NCBI RefSeq assembly: GCF_024347515.1
Contig: NZ_AP025492.1
Coordinates: forward strand, 2,108,001 to 2,172,000
Source: Vibrio gigantis
GTDB taxonomy: Bacteria; Pseudomonadota; Gammaproteobacteria; Enterobacterales; Vibrionaceae
Direction: 5' to 3'
Length of the DNA: 64,000 nt
Shown: piece by piece, positions 49,578 through 63,051 of the stretch
How the letters are laid out: every line of letters begins with the position of its first letter
Position numbering within the stretch: the first letter of the stretch is position 1
Notes under the pieces: model-generated
The model's database searches: none
What the model was told of the DNA's origin: nothing
Seen by the model: only the letters and a program-made list of their open reading frames with translations
Program-made: the position numbers and the translations under genes

Positions 49578-49838
49578 CATCGACTCCTTAATGATTGTTA
49601 ATTTACTTTCGATATTTAACGTTTTATTTACATAAAGGATACTTGAAGATCTTGCCAAATCAACATTAAACAACCATTTATCCCGTCAGATTTAATAATT
49701 CAGACACTAAATCTAACCTGAAATCCAAAAGCAGTTTATAACACCAGAATAAAAGATGACCAACTCTTAAAACTAGCACACTCCACTAGCCAGTTATAAA
49801 TCTCTGTAAATTTAAATTTAACGATATTATTAACTAGT
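49578..49838. other. Upstream region of the dioxygenase operon
   Basis: AT-rich intergenic stretch with the operon promoter and the left edge of the accessory insert. Nothing else recognised. Confidence 0.4.
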
Positions 49839-50150
49839 AGGTGATGTTTCATATTGTGTCAGCCCTTTCGCTTCAATACGCCAGCCTTCTTGCATGAATT
49901 CAGGCATCACGCTCGCCATCATTCATTTCTATGCTTTTGCACAGCGAAATACGACCTACCTATCAATCGCCAAGCTATTGATTATTTACACAACAAAGTG
50001 AAATTGGTTAATTTATCAGTACGCCAGAATCCACACGCCTTTGCTTGCGCGTCTGGAACAGGTCGAGTTCGGGGGGAACTCGGCCGCCCCAAATGGCTCA
50101 TTTCTTTTAGAAGAGCAACTTGATAGTTTTTTTAGTCTCGAAGATGTTTG
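49839..50150. pseudogene. Decayed gene fragments, unidentified
   Basis: No intact gene, but protein-like pieces in shifting frames. On the plus strand a frame reads AKYDLPINRQAIDYLHNK, then after a frame shift YARIHTPLLARLEQVEF and FLLEEQLDSFFSLEDV before a stop. On the minus strand MPEFMQEGWRIEAKGLTQ also reads like coding sequence. A 7-bp hairpin CGAGTTC/GAACTCG with a five-G loop lies at 50064-50082. It looks like the scar of one or more broken genes; identity unknown. Confidence 0.4.
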
Positions 50151-50345
50151 AAGTGGAATGTTGCGGGCGGGATTTGCTCAGTCGTATCTGAGATACTAAA
50201 ACATAAAGGGTTTGCAATCAGCAATGAATGTAACCTTGAGATAGACGGCAAGCATCCATTAATGCTAGACGCTCTCTGGTAACACGTTTATGCCCCATTC
50301 CGTGCTGGCAACTAGGAAGGAATCCTTCGCAGTTGCCTAAATCAC
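50150..50345. repeat. Probable dispersed element remnant
   Basis: The minus strand reads MGHKRVTRERLALMDACR and then, after a 4-base frame change, KVTFIADCKPFMF before a stop. I recall this pair as part of a sequence scattered in Vibrio genomes, which I could not check. A nested hairpin GGCAACT/AGTTGCC (50307-50337) with GAAGG/CCTTC inside lies at one end. Confidence 0.4.
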
Positions 50346-50557
50346 CTTTGTTCCTTCCCTTTCTAGTGCTTTTTTTTCCCTTTAATGTCTTCGAAGGTTT
50401 TTTTAAATTTTTTTATCAATCACAACTCTCCATAAGTATCTGATTTTATTTGCACATTCCCCTTAAGATGGAAGTACCGCAACAAACGGTTAATGATTCA
50501 ATGTGATAACTTATCTGATAGTTAAACAAAAGACGTCAGTAAGGATTAACTTGGGCT

Positions 50558-50956
50558 ATGAATAAATATGATTTAAGTAAGCAGTTTGGTTCTATCGAAA
50601 AGATTACCAACAGTGGTTTAAGTAAGCATTTCAGTTCTATCGAAAAAAATACTCGTAGCGGTTTAAGTAACCAGTTTAATTTTATGGACAGAACTTGCAG
50701 ATCTCCTTTGCCCTCCTTTCATGAGGACAATCCGATTAATATTGAATACACCGACACTAAGCAAAGTGGGGAACAAGTGAACAATACCTATAATATAAAT
50801 TCAGAAGCAATACAGGTTGGTGATCACAACATACTGGTCACAACGAGTGGTGCTCCCAAGATTAAAAGTGTGCTAGAAAGTAATATTGTTGCGGGTATTT
50901 TGGCGGCAGTGGTTTCTACATTACTTGCATTTATATTGCAGAAATATTTAATGTGA
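50558..50956 (+). CDS. Small protein with RHIM-like amyloid motif and C-terminal membrane helix
   Basis: 132 residues. Residues 6-50 are three imperfect 15-residue repeats (LSKQFGSIEKITNSG and variants). Residues 78-93 (YNINSEAIQVGDHNIL) follow the animal RHIM core Y-N-x-N-S-x-x-(I/V)-Q-(I/V)-G-x-x-N, the motif of RIPK1 and RIPK3 that forms functional amyloids; related bacterial amyloid signalling motifs are known. Residues about 109-128 form a membrane helix (VAGILAAVVSTLLAFILQ). A membrane-effector role triggered by amyloid templating is inferred. No partner with the same motif is visible within the window. AT-rich gene in the accessory insert. Confidence 0.7.
   Translation: MNKYDLSKQFGSIEKITNSGLSKHFSSIEKNTRSGLSNQFNFMDRTCRSPLPSFHEDNPINIEYTDTKQSGEQVNNTYNINSEAIQVGDHNILVTTSGAPKIKSVLESNIVAGILAAVVSTLLAFILQKYLM
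50572..50706. repeat. Three 45-bp tandem repeats inside the RHIM-like gene
   Basis: Units begin TTTAAGTAA at 50572, 50617 and 50662. The first two are clearly similar at DNA level; the third has diverged. They encode the 15-residue protein repeats, showing recent in-frame duplication. Confidence 0.85.
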
Positions 50957-51152
50957 CATTTCTAATTTGGCTTTGCCATACATGATTTAATTAATAGATT
51001 GCGAAACTAGATAAGTCGCTGACAAGCTCTTGCCCCAAAGTGAGTTTCAACTCACCGATTGATCACGTAAACAACCCGTCCTTTGACCTATATTATCTAA
51101 TGCATAGCGAATGCCAGGTATATATCTATCAAGTCGGCTGCTATTCACAGCC
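50957..51152. other. Intergenic stretch with a fragment resembling 53750-53960
   Basis: On the minus strand it reads LKLTLGQELVSDLSSF near 51001-51060, which aligns with IKLTIG-KLASNFANLS near 53750-53820. A hairpin GTGAGTT/AACTCAC lies at 51040-51055. The two fragments therefore flank the protease-lipoprotein pair. Confidence 0.4.
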
Positions 51153-52823
51153 TTATCTGTTGAAAGGTGCTAACCTCTCTTTTGCATTAATTTCAAACTG
51201 AGCGACAGCTCCCGCAATATCGGCTTCATTGATTGATGGTAAATCCCCACCTTGAAACGACTGAGATAACTGCTCTCTTAGGTTCATTAGCGCATCGTCA
51301 GGAATATTAGGTTCTGATAATGAAGTCATAGCTGCATGATACTTAAAATCTCTTTCGCTTTGGTCTATTACATATATTCTCTCATTGTTTGTTGGAGAAC
51401 GGTATTTCTCAAATCCAGATGCAGCTAAAGCAAACTGAGATCCTGCATAGTGGGAGTCTCCAGTCTGAGAAAATTGGGAGGCTGATAATAGGACCTGCTG
51501 TGTAGAGTCTATTTGAAGGTTAGTTAGTCTGTGCTGGATGTTTGGATAGCTCTTTATTCTTTCACTAACAACTAAGCTAGCCAAAGCTATATTACTTCCT
51601 ATAGTATCGCTACTAGGGTTATTAATTCTTTGGGCTATTTCTAAAGCTGTATAATCTAAGTTTGCCCAATACCTCTTACTTATATCTGGGCTCAATTCAG
51701 CAAGTTGATTGGCCGCACTGTAGTAGGCAATAGAGGTTTCAATGTTTTTGTTTCTTCTTGCTTCGTCAATTTGAAGTTTAACTATTGAATCAAGCTTGTT
51801 GGAAGGTAAGCTTGAATGGATTTTTCTACTGTACTGTCTTGCTATATCAGTATTAAGAAAGCAGCTTGAATAACTAGTAAATTGAAACCAAAAGTCTGAG
51901 GCTAGTCTAGTGGTTGGAATTTTCCCAATTATCTCATTATGTTCATCTACTATTTTTATTATTGCTAAGTAATATGATAATGGGTTGTGCTTTAAGCTGT
52001 GCCTTATATCTGGCTCTGGTAATGGACCAGGGTTATTTATAAAGATATTTACTAACTCATTCGCATCTTTCATCTCTAACTCTGACACCATGTCTTGTAC
52101 CAAGTGTGTAGAAGTTGCTCGGATAAACTTGAACTCCTGTTCTCTAAGTTCACTATATGAAGTAACAACTCTCCCATCATCAACGATATAACCTGATAAG
52201 ACACCAACACCATGAAGGTTCTCATTAATCAATAGACTTCCACTTTGTCCATTGTATGGTTTAATCTGATCGATGACGATAAATTTATTTGAGTCTTTCC
52301 TAGTTATTGAACCGGGTGAGGACATGAGTGCTTCAAGAGGATTATCTAGGGAATATGAGTACATCTTAACCTCACTAGGGTATGTACGAAAATCAAAGTT
52401 TAATTTAATAGGTCTAAATAAGTTCTCATTCCAGTCTTTTGCTTTAATTATAGTAATGTCGCTGTCTTTATGGTGTTTGATATTATCAATACTGAATGCA
52501 CTTTGCTTTTGGGTTTCTCTATCTGTGTGTGTTACTCTAAATTTGTTTAGGTTTAAGTTAGCAGTGTTTGTATATTCAAATAAATGCTTTGCAGTTAGTA
52601 GGTGCCCGCTCTTTGATATAACGGTTGCAGTGCCTAAAGGAATATAAGAATTTTCCTTTTCTGACCACCTTTCTAGTAAGAAAACCGACTGAGATAGTTG
52701 TTGAAGTATTACACCTTCGTTATTCAAATTGTACGTTGCACTTTGAAGGCATGGTCCTGCAAAGCTGTTGCTCATAGTAACAACAAATGATGCTATTGTA
52801 GCTGCAATATGAAACGGTTTCAT
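51153..52823 (-). CDS. Secreted trypsin-like serine protease with helical C-terminal region
   Basis: 556 residues. A signal peptide (MKPFHIAATIASFVVTM, cut near SFA) directs export. A chymotrypsin-fold domain spans about 40-240 with His80 (LLTAKHLFE), Asp122 (HKDSDITIIK) and Ser194 (NGQSGSLLI), so the catalytic triad is intact. The remaining 300 residues are mostly helical with TPR-like spacing and no recognised family. It starts with ATG overlapping the stop of the lipoprotein gene by four bases (ATGA). Codon use is AT-rich, unlike the core genes. Target unknown. Confidence 0.8.
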   Translation of the reverse strand: MKPFHIAATIASFVVTMSNSFAGPCLQSATYNLNNEGVILQQLSQSVFLLERWSEKENSYIPLGTATVISKSGHLLTAKHLFEYTNTANLNLNKFRVTHTDRETQKQSAFSIDNIKHHKDSDITIIKAKDWNENLFRPIKLNFDFRTYPSEVKMYSYSLDNPLEALMSSPGSITRKDSNKFIVIDQIKPYNGQSGSLLINENLHGVGVLSGYIVDDGRVVTSYSELREQEFKFIRATSTHLVQDMVSELEMKDANELVNIFINNPGPLPEPDIRHSLKHNPLSYYLAIIKIVDEHNEIIGKIPTTRLASDFWFQFTSYSSCFLNTDIARQYSRKIHSSLPSNKLDSIVKLQIDEARRNKNIETSIAYYSAANQLAELSPDISKRYWANLDYTALEIAQRINNPSSDTIGSNIALASLVVSERIKSYPNIQHRLTNLQIDSTQQVLLSASQFSQTGDSHYAGSQFALAASGFEKYRSPTNNERIYVIDQSERDFKYHAAMTSLSEPNIPDDALMNLREQLSQSFQGGDLPSINEADIAGAVAQFEINAKERLAPFNR

Positions 52824-53605
52824 AAGTTACTCTTAATTGAAGTTAGGAGTTCTCTATTTAATGGCTCAAGTCCAATTGTTGCAGCAGCAGGGCCAACTAA
52901 ACCGTTAGGTTTAAAAGATGTAATTGAAAATGCTTTGTAACCAATACTTCTATTTTCATCTATTTTTAATGAATACTTATTATCAGATTCAAATGAAACC
53001 TTTGGTTCAAGTTCAACTATTTTTTTTATATCAAACTCAGCATCAGCCCCTGTTTTTAAATTTTTGTCGACTGTGTAATTCATGCCATCAACGTTTATCA
53101 CATCTACAACAAGGAATGTTCTAGATAACTGCTCAGTGTCAGAGTATCTTTTCAATACACCATAACAGGAAGGCGTAATAGGCAATGGTTTCCCATCTAA
53201 TGCAAATAAATCTTGGTCGGTGACGTAACTACTTTTCACACCATTGAACTCTATCTTAACACTGCGTACGTTGCGGAAGCCAGCATCCAGTTTTGGAGGT
53301 GTGCTAACTAGATCTTTAACTAGTGATGCTGCGATCGTAGCGTCAACAGTGTCAGTCATAGAGCTTGTTGGAAAGGTTAGATCTCTATTTGTCACTGAAA
53401 GGTCATCATATAGGTAGTGACATAGCTCTCTGACAGTTAAATTACCGCTGGAGTTTTTTTCGAAAGTGAAAACACTACCTACTTTGGCATTAGCTCTTGG
53501 AGGATCAAACGCGGTGTAACCTCGATTTTCAATTTCTTTGAAAAACGGATCTGCACAACCATACAGAGCAGTTAAAGATACTATAAAGATAAGTTTAGTT
53601 TTCAT
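52820..53605 (-). CDS. Lipoprotein coupled to the secreted protease
   Basis: 261 residues from ATG 53605. Signal sequence KTKLIFIVSLTALYGC ends in a lipobox with Cys at about residue 17; the next residues ADPFF include Asp at +3, so inner-membrane or outer-membrane sorting is open. The mature protein is beta-rich with no family I recognise. It shares an ATGA junction with the protease gene, so the two probably act together, for example as an inhibitor, anchor or chaperone. Confidence 0.75.
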   Translation of the reverse strand: MKTKLIFIVSLTALYGCADPFFKEIENRGYTAFDPPRANAKVGSVFTFEKNSSGNLTVRELCHYLYDDLSVTNRDLTFPTSSMTDTVDATIAASLVKDLVSTPPKLDAGFRNVRSVKIEFNGVKSSYVTDQDLFALDGKPLPITPSCYGVLKRYSDTEQLSRTFLVVDVINVDGMNYTVDKNLKTGADAEFDIKKIVELEPKVSFESDNKYSLKIDENRSIGYKAFSITSFKPNGLVGPAAATIGLEPLNRELLTSIKSNL

Positions 53606-55027
<1,422 letters not shown>

Positions 55028-55108
55028 ATCTGAGATTGCAGATTTGATTATCGGTGCTCTCGCCTCAGTAGATGCAGGGCGTCATCACATTTTGTTGTAA
55101 ATCCCTAG

Positions 55109-55140
55109 AGCCCAGTGGTATATCCACCGGGCTTTCTTTT
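55109..55140 (+). terminator. Terminator after trxB
   Basis: AGCCC-A-GTGG/CCAC-C-GGGCT stem with one mismatch and a 5-base loop, followed by TTCTTTT. Confidence 0.75.
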
Positions 55141-55161
55141 GTATACTAGCCGCCCTCAACA

Positions 55162-55180
55162 AATAATAATTATCATTAAG
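55162..55180. promoter_or_regulatory. Possible Fur box before cydD
   Basis: AATAATAATTATCATTAAG matches 14 of 19 positions of the Fur consensus. It lies 8 bases before the ATG, close to a TATACT at 55142-55147. Confidence 0.4.
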
Positions 55181-55188
55181 CCTTCATA

Positions 55189-56973
55189 ATGGATAAGAAA
55201 AAACAACGCAGCTTGAACAAGTGGCTTAAGCAACAGAGTAAGTTAGCGAAACGCTGGCTTATGATTGCGATTAGCCTTGGCGTACTTTCAAGCGTGTTTT
55301 TAATTGCTCAAGCAGCTCTTCTCGCCTCTATTCTTCACCAACTGATCATCGAGAATGTCGATAAATCTGAACTGGTTGGTCATTTCGCAGGCTTGGCATT
55401 ATCGGTCGTTGGCCGTGCTGGCTGTACATGGGGACGTGAAATCGCAGGTTATCGCTGTGGTGAACAGATCCGAGTCTACATTAGGCAACTCATCCTTGAT
55501 AAATTGCGCGAATTGGGCCCTGCTTATATCAAAGGTAAACCTGCGGGTACGTGGGCAACGCTGTTGTTAGAACAAGTAGAGGACATGCAAGATTTCTTCT
55601 CTCGTTACTTACCTCAGATGTCTCTGTCAGTGATGATTCCGTTTATCATTCTTGTGGTCGTGTTCCCAGTCAACTGGGCGGCAGGTTTGATCTTCTTGAT
55701 TACCGCACCACTGGTACCGATGTTCATGGCATTGGTTGGTATGAAAGCAGCCGATGCAAACCGCAAAAACTTCAAAGCACTGCAACGTCTTTCAGGTCAC
55801 TTTTACGATCGTTTGCAGTCAATGACAACCATTCGTCTTTTCGACCGCACTAGCTCTGAAACAGAAGTGTTAAAAGGTGCATCTGAGGTGTTCAGAACGC
55901 GCACCATGGATGTATTGAAGATCGCTTTCTTGTCTTCTGCTGTGCTTGAGTTCTTCACGTCTATCTCGATTGCGATGACGGCAGTCTACTTTGGTTTCAC
56001 TTACATCGGTGAGCTTAACTTCGGCCACTACGGTGTTGGCATTACGCTATTCGCAGGTCTGTTTATCCTTATCTTGGCGCCAGAGTTTTACCAGCCTCTG
56101 CGTGACCTAGGTACTTTCTACCACGCTAAGCAACAAGCGGTAGGTGCAGCCGAGAGTATTGTTGAGTTCCTAGAAACCGACATCACTAAGGTTAAATCAG
56201 GTGACACTCAACTAGACCCAGCTCAAGGCGTCAATATTGAAGCTCAAGATCTGAAAGTGTTGAGTCCTGAAGGTGTTCAACTGGTTGGCCCTATCTCATT
56301 CGCACTGAATACTCGCCAATCAACGGCACTAGTTGGCCCAAGTGGCGCGGGTAAGACAAGTTTGATCAATGCCATTCTTGGTTTCATGCCTTATGAAGGA
56401 AGCTTGAAAATCAATGGTATTGAACTGCGTGATTTAGACTTGGCATCTTGGCGTAAGACGATCAGCTGGGTTGGCCAAAACCCACTGTTGCTTCACGGCA
56501 GCATTCGTGACAACGTCACTCTAGGTAAGCAAGATATCACAGACCAAACGGTTAAAAACGCACTAGACCAATCTTTCGCTAGTGAGTTCGTTAATGAGCA
56601 CGGCTTGGACTACATGATTTCTGATCGTTCTGGCGGCCTGTCTGTTGGTCAATCTCAACGTTTGGCGTTGGCTCGTGCAATGATTCAAGACGGCCAATTC
56701 TGGTTGCTTGATGAACCTACTGCCAGCCTAGATACTCGTAGTGAGCAGCTAGTAATGAAAGGCATCAACAGCAACATCGAAAGTCGCACTGCCCTGCTTG
56801 TGACGCACCAACTGGCTCCTCTTCAATCAGTCGATAACATTCTGGTTATGCGCGATGGTGGTCTTGTGGAACAAGGTCATTACTCTCAGCTTTCAACTGC
56901 AGGTGGTTTATTCGAAGAGATGCTAAACGCGAACTTAGCTCAACAAGACAATAAGGGTAATTTAGATGCGTGA
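55189..56973 (+). CDS. cydD: Heterodimeric ABC exporter subunit CydD (cytochrome bd assembly)
   Basis: 594 residues. Six-helix ABC exporter half-transporter with C-terminal ATPase: Walker A GPSGAGKTS, signature LSVGQSQRLALA and Walker B WLLDEPTASLD. CydDC exports glutathione and cysteine (or heme) to the periplasm and is needed for cytochrome bd assembly. The 3' end overlaps cydC by eight bases. Confidence 0.96.
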   Translation: MDKKKQRSLNKWLKQQSKLAKRWLMIAISLGVLSSVFLIAQAALLASILHQLIIENVDKSELVGHFAGLALSVVGRAGCTWGREIAGYRCGEQIRVYIRQLILDKLRELGPAYIKGKPAGTWATLLLEQVEDMQDFFSRYLPQMSLSVMIPFIILVVVFPVNWAAGLIFLITAPLVPMFMALVGMKAADANRKNFKALQRLSGHFYDRLQSMTTIRLFDRTSSETEVLKGASEVFRTRTMDVLKIAFLSSAVLEFFTSISIAMTAVYFGFTYIGELNFGHYGVGITLFAGLFILILAPEFYQPLRDLGTFYHAKQQAVGAAESIVEFLETDITKVKSGDTQLDPAQGVNIEAQDLKVLSPEGVQLVGPISFALNTRQSTALVGPSGAGKTSLINAILGFMPYEGSLKINGIELRDLDLASWRKTISWVGQNPLLLHGSIRDNVTLGKQDITDQTVKNALDQSFASEFVNEHGLDYMISDRSGGLSVGQSQRLALARAMIQDGQFWLLDEPTASLDTRSEQLVMKGINSNIESRTALLVTHQLAPLQSVDNILVMRDGGLVEQGHYSQLSTAGGLFEEMLNANLAQQDNKGNLDA

Positions 56974-58687
56974 TTTACTGCCTTACCTGAAACTCTATAA
57001 AAAGCATTGGTTTGGCCTATCGCTAGGCATGCTATTGGCTTTTGCTACTCTGTCGGCTTCTATTGGCTTGTTAACGCTATCGGGTTGGTTCATTTCCGCT
57101 TCTGCGGTTGCAGGCCTAACGATTGCGCGTGAAACCTTCAACTACATGCTACCGGGTGGTGGTGTACGTGGTTTAGCAATGAGCCGTACCGCGGGTCGTT
57201 GGGGTGAACGTGTTGTAAGCCACAATGCGACATTCAAACTACTGACCGATCTGCGTATCTTCTTCTTCAAGAAGCTGGCTCCGCTGATCCCAGGTCGTAT
57301 CTCAAACCTACGTGACGCTGACCTACTTAACCGCTTGGTTGCTGATGTCGACGCCATGGACCACGTTTACTTGCGCTTAGTAAGCCCTGTGACGGTTGGT
57401 GTGTTTGGTATCTTCTTCCTGACTCTGTTCTTGATGTGGTTTGATACCTCGCTAGGCCTTATCTTAGGTTCTATCCTGCTTATCATGCTGTTGATTTGGC
57501 CTGTCTTGTTTTACAAGCTGGGTAAACGTAACGGTGGTGAGCTTACGCAAAACAAAGCGGATCTGCGTGTTACTACTCTGGATTGGATTGAAGGCTACAG
57601 CGAACTGACTCTGTTTGGTGCCGAAGAGCGTTACCGTAATGCGATTCTAGAAACCCAAAAGAAGCTGATGGCGAACCAGTTTGTGAACGCTAACCTAACC
57701 GGCATGGCTTCAGCAGCGCTAATGCTGTTCAACGGTTTGACACTGGTTCTTATGCTTTGGCTAGCGGCTGACGGCGTGGGTGGTAATGCTCCAGATCCGT
57801 TCATCGCGCTAATGGCGTTCGCAACCATGGCTAGTTTTGAACTATTGATGCCTATCGCAGGCGCGTTCCAGCATCTAGGTCAGACTCTGTCTTCTGCACG
57901 TCGCTTGAATGAAGTGATTCTGTCAGAACCTGAAGTTCAGTTCGCGGAAGAGAAACTCGACATCAACAAGCCGCTTGATATTACGTTCTCGAACGTGACC
58001 TTCAACTACCCTGACTCTGAGCGCAGTGTTCTGAACGCTGTCGACCTAACAATTCCGGCAACGAACAAAGTAGCGATTGTGGGTCAAACGGGTTCTGGTA
58101 AATCGACACTGATTCAGCTTCTAACTCGCTACTGGGATCCTAAGAAAGGTTATATCTCTATCGCGGGCATTGAACTAACACAATGGAACGAGTCACAACT
58201 GCGTGAATCGATCAGTGTGGTAAGCCAGCGTGTAGATATCTTAAATGGCACGTTACGCGACAACTTGTTGATTGCAAAACCAGATGCCAATGATGATCAC
58301 CTAGCTAACATCCTTAAGGACGTTGGCCTAGAAAAGTTGCTTGAGAACAACGCGCTTGATAGCTGGTTAGGTGACGGTGGTCGTCAACTGTCTGGTGGTG
58401 AGAAGCGCCGTATTGGTATTGCTCGTGCAATCCTTCATGACGCCCCTATTCTGCTTCTAGATGAGCCAACAGAAGGCTTAGATAAACAAACAGAACACAG
58501 CATCATGGCGCTGTTTGAGAAGCACTTTGAAGGCAAGACGGTTATCTTCATTACACACCGTTTGATCGGTCTGGAATCGATGGATTCTATCGTTCTGATT
58601 GAACAAGGCGAGATTGTAGAACACGGCTCTCACGAGACGTTGTTGAACGAAGAAGGACGTTACTTCCAACTTCGCCAGGCTATTTAG
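56966..58687 (+). CDS. cydC: Heterodimeric ABC exporter subunit CydC
   Basis: 573 residues, the partner of CydD: six membrane helices, then an ATPase with Walker A GQTGSGKST, signature LSGGEKRRIG and Walker B LLLDEPTEGLD. Both halves keep canonical catalytic motifs. The overlapping start (ATGCGTGA) ensures coupled translation. Confidence 0.96.
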   Translation: MRDLLPYLKLYKKHWFGLSLGMLLAFATLSASIGLLTLSGWFISASAVAGLTIARETFNYMLPGGGVRGLAMSRTAGRWGERVVSHNATFKLLTDLRIFFFKKLAPLIPGRISNLRDADLLNRLVADVDAMDHVYLRLVSPVTVGVFGIFFLTLFLMWFDTSLGLILGSILLIMLLIWPVLFYKLGKRNGGELTQNKADLRVTTLDWIEGYSELTLFGAEERYRNAILETQKKLMANQFVNANLTGMASAALMLFNGLTLVLMLWLAADGVGGNAPDPFIALMAFATMASFELLMPIAGAFQHLGQTLSSARRLNEVILSEPEVQFAEEKLDINKPLDITFSNVTFNYPDSERSVLNAVDLTIPATNKVAIVGQTGSGKSTLIQLLTRYWDPKKGYISIAGIELTQWNESQLRESISVVSQRVDILNGTLRDNLLIAKPDANDDHLANILKDVGLEKLLENNALDSWLGDGGRQLSGGEKRRIGIARAILHDAPILLLDEPTEGLDKQTEHSIMALFEKHFEGKTVIFITHRLIGLESMDSIVLIEQGEIVEHGSHETLLNEEGRYFQLRQAI

Positions 58688-58728
58688 TACCTTCATAGGT
58701 TATAAAGAAAGCCCTTCACCCCCTATAT

Positions 58729-58758
58729 AAAAATCCGAGTATTGCTACTCGGATTTTT
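58729..58758. terminator. Bidirectional terminator between cydC and nrdF
   Basis: Perfect 13-bp stem AAAAATCCGAGTA/TACTCGGATTTTT with a TTGC loop; serves both convergent genes. Confidence 0.95.
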
Positions 58759-58761
58759 TAT

Positions 58762-61874
<3,113 letters not shown>

Positions 61875-61882
<8 letters not shown>

Positions 61883-62273
61883 GATGTTTCCAAAATTGTT
61901 TTAACCCGTTACGAACGATTTCAACATCGGTCTGGGTTCCTGATAGTTCGAAACGATATAAGAGTGGGACATTGCACTTTTCGGCGACAATCGCGCCACC
62001 ACGAGCAAAGAGCGCCCCAAAGTTTCGATTTCCCGATGCAATCACACCTTTAATCAATGAGCGATTTTTCGGGTTATTCAATATGCGTATGATAGATTTA
62101 GGTACAGCTCCCCGTCCCTCGCCATCAGCATAAGTTGGGCATATGAGTACGAATGATTGTTCAATCTCGGGCAACTCTTCATCGTCCTCAATAGGAAGCC
62201 TAATTGCTGACATTCCTAACTGCTCTACAAATCGCTTTGTATTTCCTGAGGCACTCGAGTAGTAAACGATCAT
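61875..62273 (-). CDS. nrdI: Class Ib RNR activator flavodoxin NrdI
   Basis: 132 residues. Flavodoxin-like fold; the N-terminal [13 protein letters not shown] segment binds the phosphate of FMN. NrdI supplies the oxidant that activates the manganese cofactor of NrdF. It overlaps nrdH by four bases (ATGA). Confidence 0.95.
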
Positions 62274-62494
62274 TGTCCCAAAGAACTAATCATGTCAGGC
62301 CTAAAGCCCGACCAGTGCCGATCATTGGCAACAACCACTGGTGCCTGTCGATAACCCATTGATTGAATCCTCTCCATTGCTGCTTCATCGAGTGTCAAAT
62401 CAACAACAGTATGCTCGATGCCTTTGCTCTGTAATGCCTTCACTGTCGCTGTGCATTGAACACATTGTGGTTTCGAGTAGACGACGATATCCAT
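62270..62494 (-). CDS. nrdH: Glutaredoxin-like protein NrdH
   Basis: 74 residues with the redox motif Cys11-Val-Gln-Cys14 (SKPQCVQC). It reduces NrdE, itself being reduced by thioredoxin reductase. ATG 62494 has GAGGT upstream; 62509 would add a non-family start. First gene of nrdHIEF, divergent from sufA. Confidence 0.93.
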   Translation of the reverse strand: MDIVVYSKPQCVQCTATVKALQSKGIEHTVVDLTLDEAAMERIQSMGYRQAPVVVANDRHWSGFRPDMISSLGQ

Positions 62495-62515
62495 ATAGTA
62501 CAACCTCACTTAAAT

Positions 62516-62534
62516 CTTAATGATAACCATTATC
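62516..62534. promoter_or_regulatory. Fur box before nrdHIEF
   Basis: CTTAATGATAACCATTATC matches 16 of 19 positions of the Fur consensus, 21 bases before the nrdH ATG. Confidence 0.75.
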
Positions 62535-62627
62535 AAATACAACTTAGCACATATAGTATTTATAGATCCAATTTTGTCAATATATTGATCTGCACACCAA
62601 AAACCATAGACAATACATGGTTGATAT

Positions 62628-62646
62628 ACAAATGATAATCAATATC
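62628..62646. promoter_or_regulatory. Fur box before sufA
   Basis: ACAAATGATAATCAATATC matches 15 of 19 positions of the Fur consensus, about 35 bases before the sufA start. IscR sites may lie here too, but none was picked out. Confidence 0.7.
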
Positions 62647-62680
62647 ATTTAGTGGAGATAATCAACTATGGAGCAGTAAG

Positions 62681-63049
62681 GTGAGTATTCCGAGTTCTGG
62701 TTCTAACGAAATATCAATACATGACATGCAGTGGCAAGGCGTCACTCTGAGTGCCACCGCGGCGCAGAGAATTGTGCAGTTATCCGGTGGTAAACAACAT
62801 TTTCACCTGACCGTTAAACCCTCTGGTTGTACAGGTTTTGCGTATGTTGTGACGCTGATAGACGCCCCATCCAATAACGATATCAAGTATGAGTCACATG
62901 ACATCGTATTCTTTGTCGCGTTGAAGGCTCTACCTATGGTCGATGGCACTGAGATTGATTTTGTACGTCAAGGGCTGAATAGCAATTTTGTATACAACAA
63001 CCCCAAAGTAAAAAATCTTTGTGGATGTGGTGAGAGTTTTGGAGTTTAA
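62681..63049 (+). CDS. sufA: Fe-S cluster assembly A-type carrier SufA
   Basis: 122 residues. The three cysteines of the A-type scaffold are present: Cys50 (SGCTGF) and Cys114/Cys116 (LCGCGESF). It transfers Fe-S clusters to apoproteins under iron limitation. The start is a GTG with GGAG seven bases upstream; an ATG-GAG-CAG-TAA mini-frame (62668-62679) ends one base before it. sufB follows two bases after the stop. Confidence 0.93.
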   Translation: MSIPSSGSNEISIHDMQWQGVTLSATAAQRIVQLSGGKQHFHLTVKPSGCTGFAYVVTLIDAPSNNDIKYESHDIVFFVALKALPMVDGTEIDFVRQGLNSNFVYNNPKVKNLCGCGESFGV

Positions 63050-63051
63050 GC

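Noticed and set aside
50281..50345. Integron attC-like site
   Set aside because: A nested hairpin is present but the core RYYYAAC/GTTRRRY pattern and cassette context are missing.
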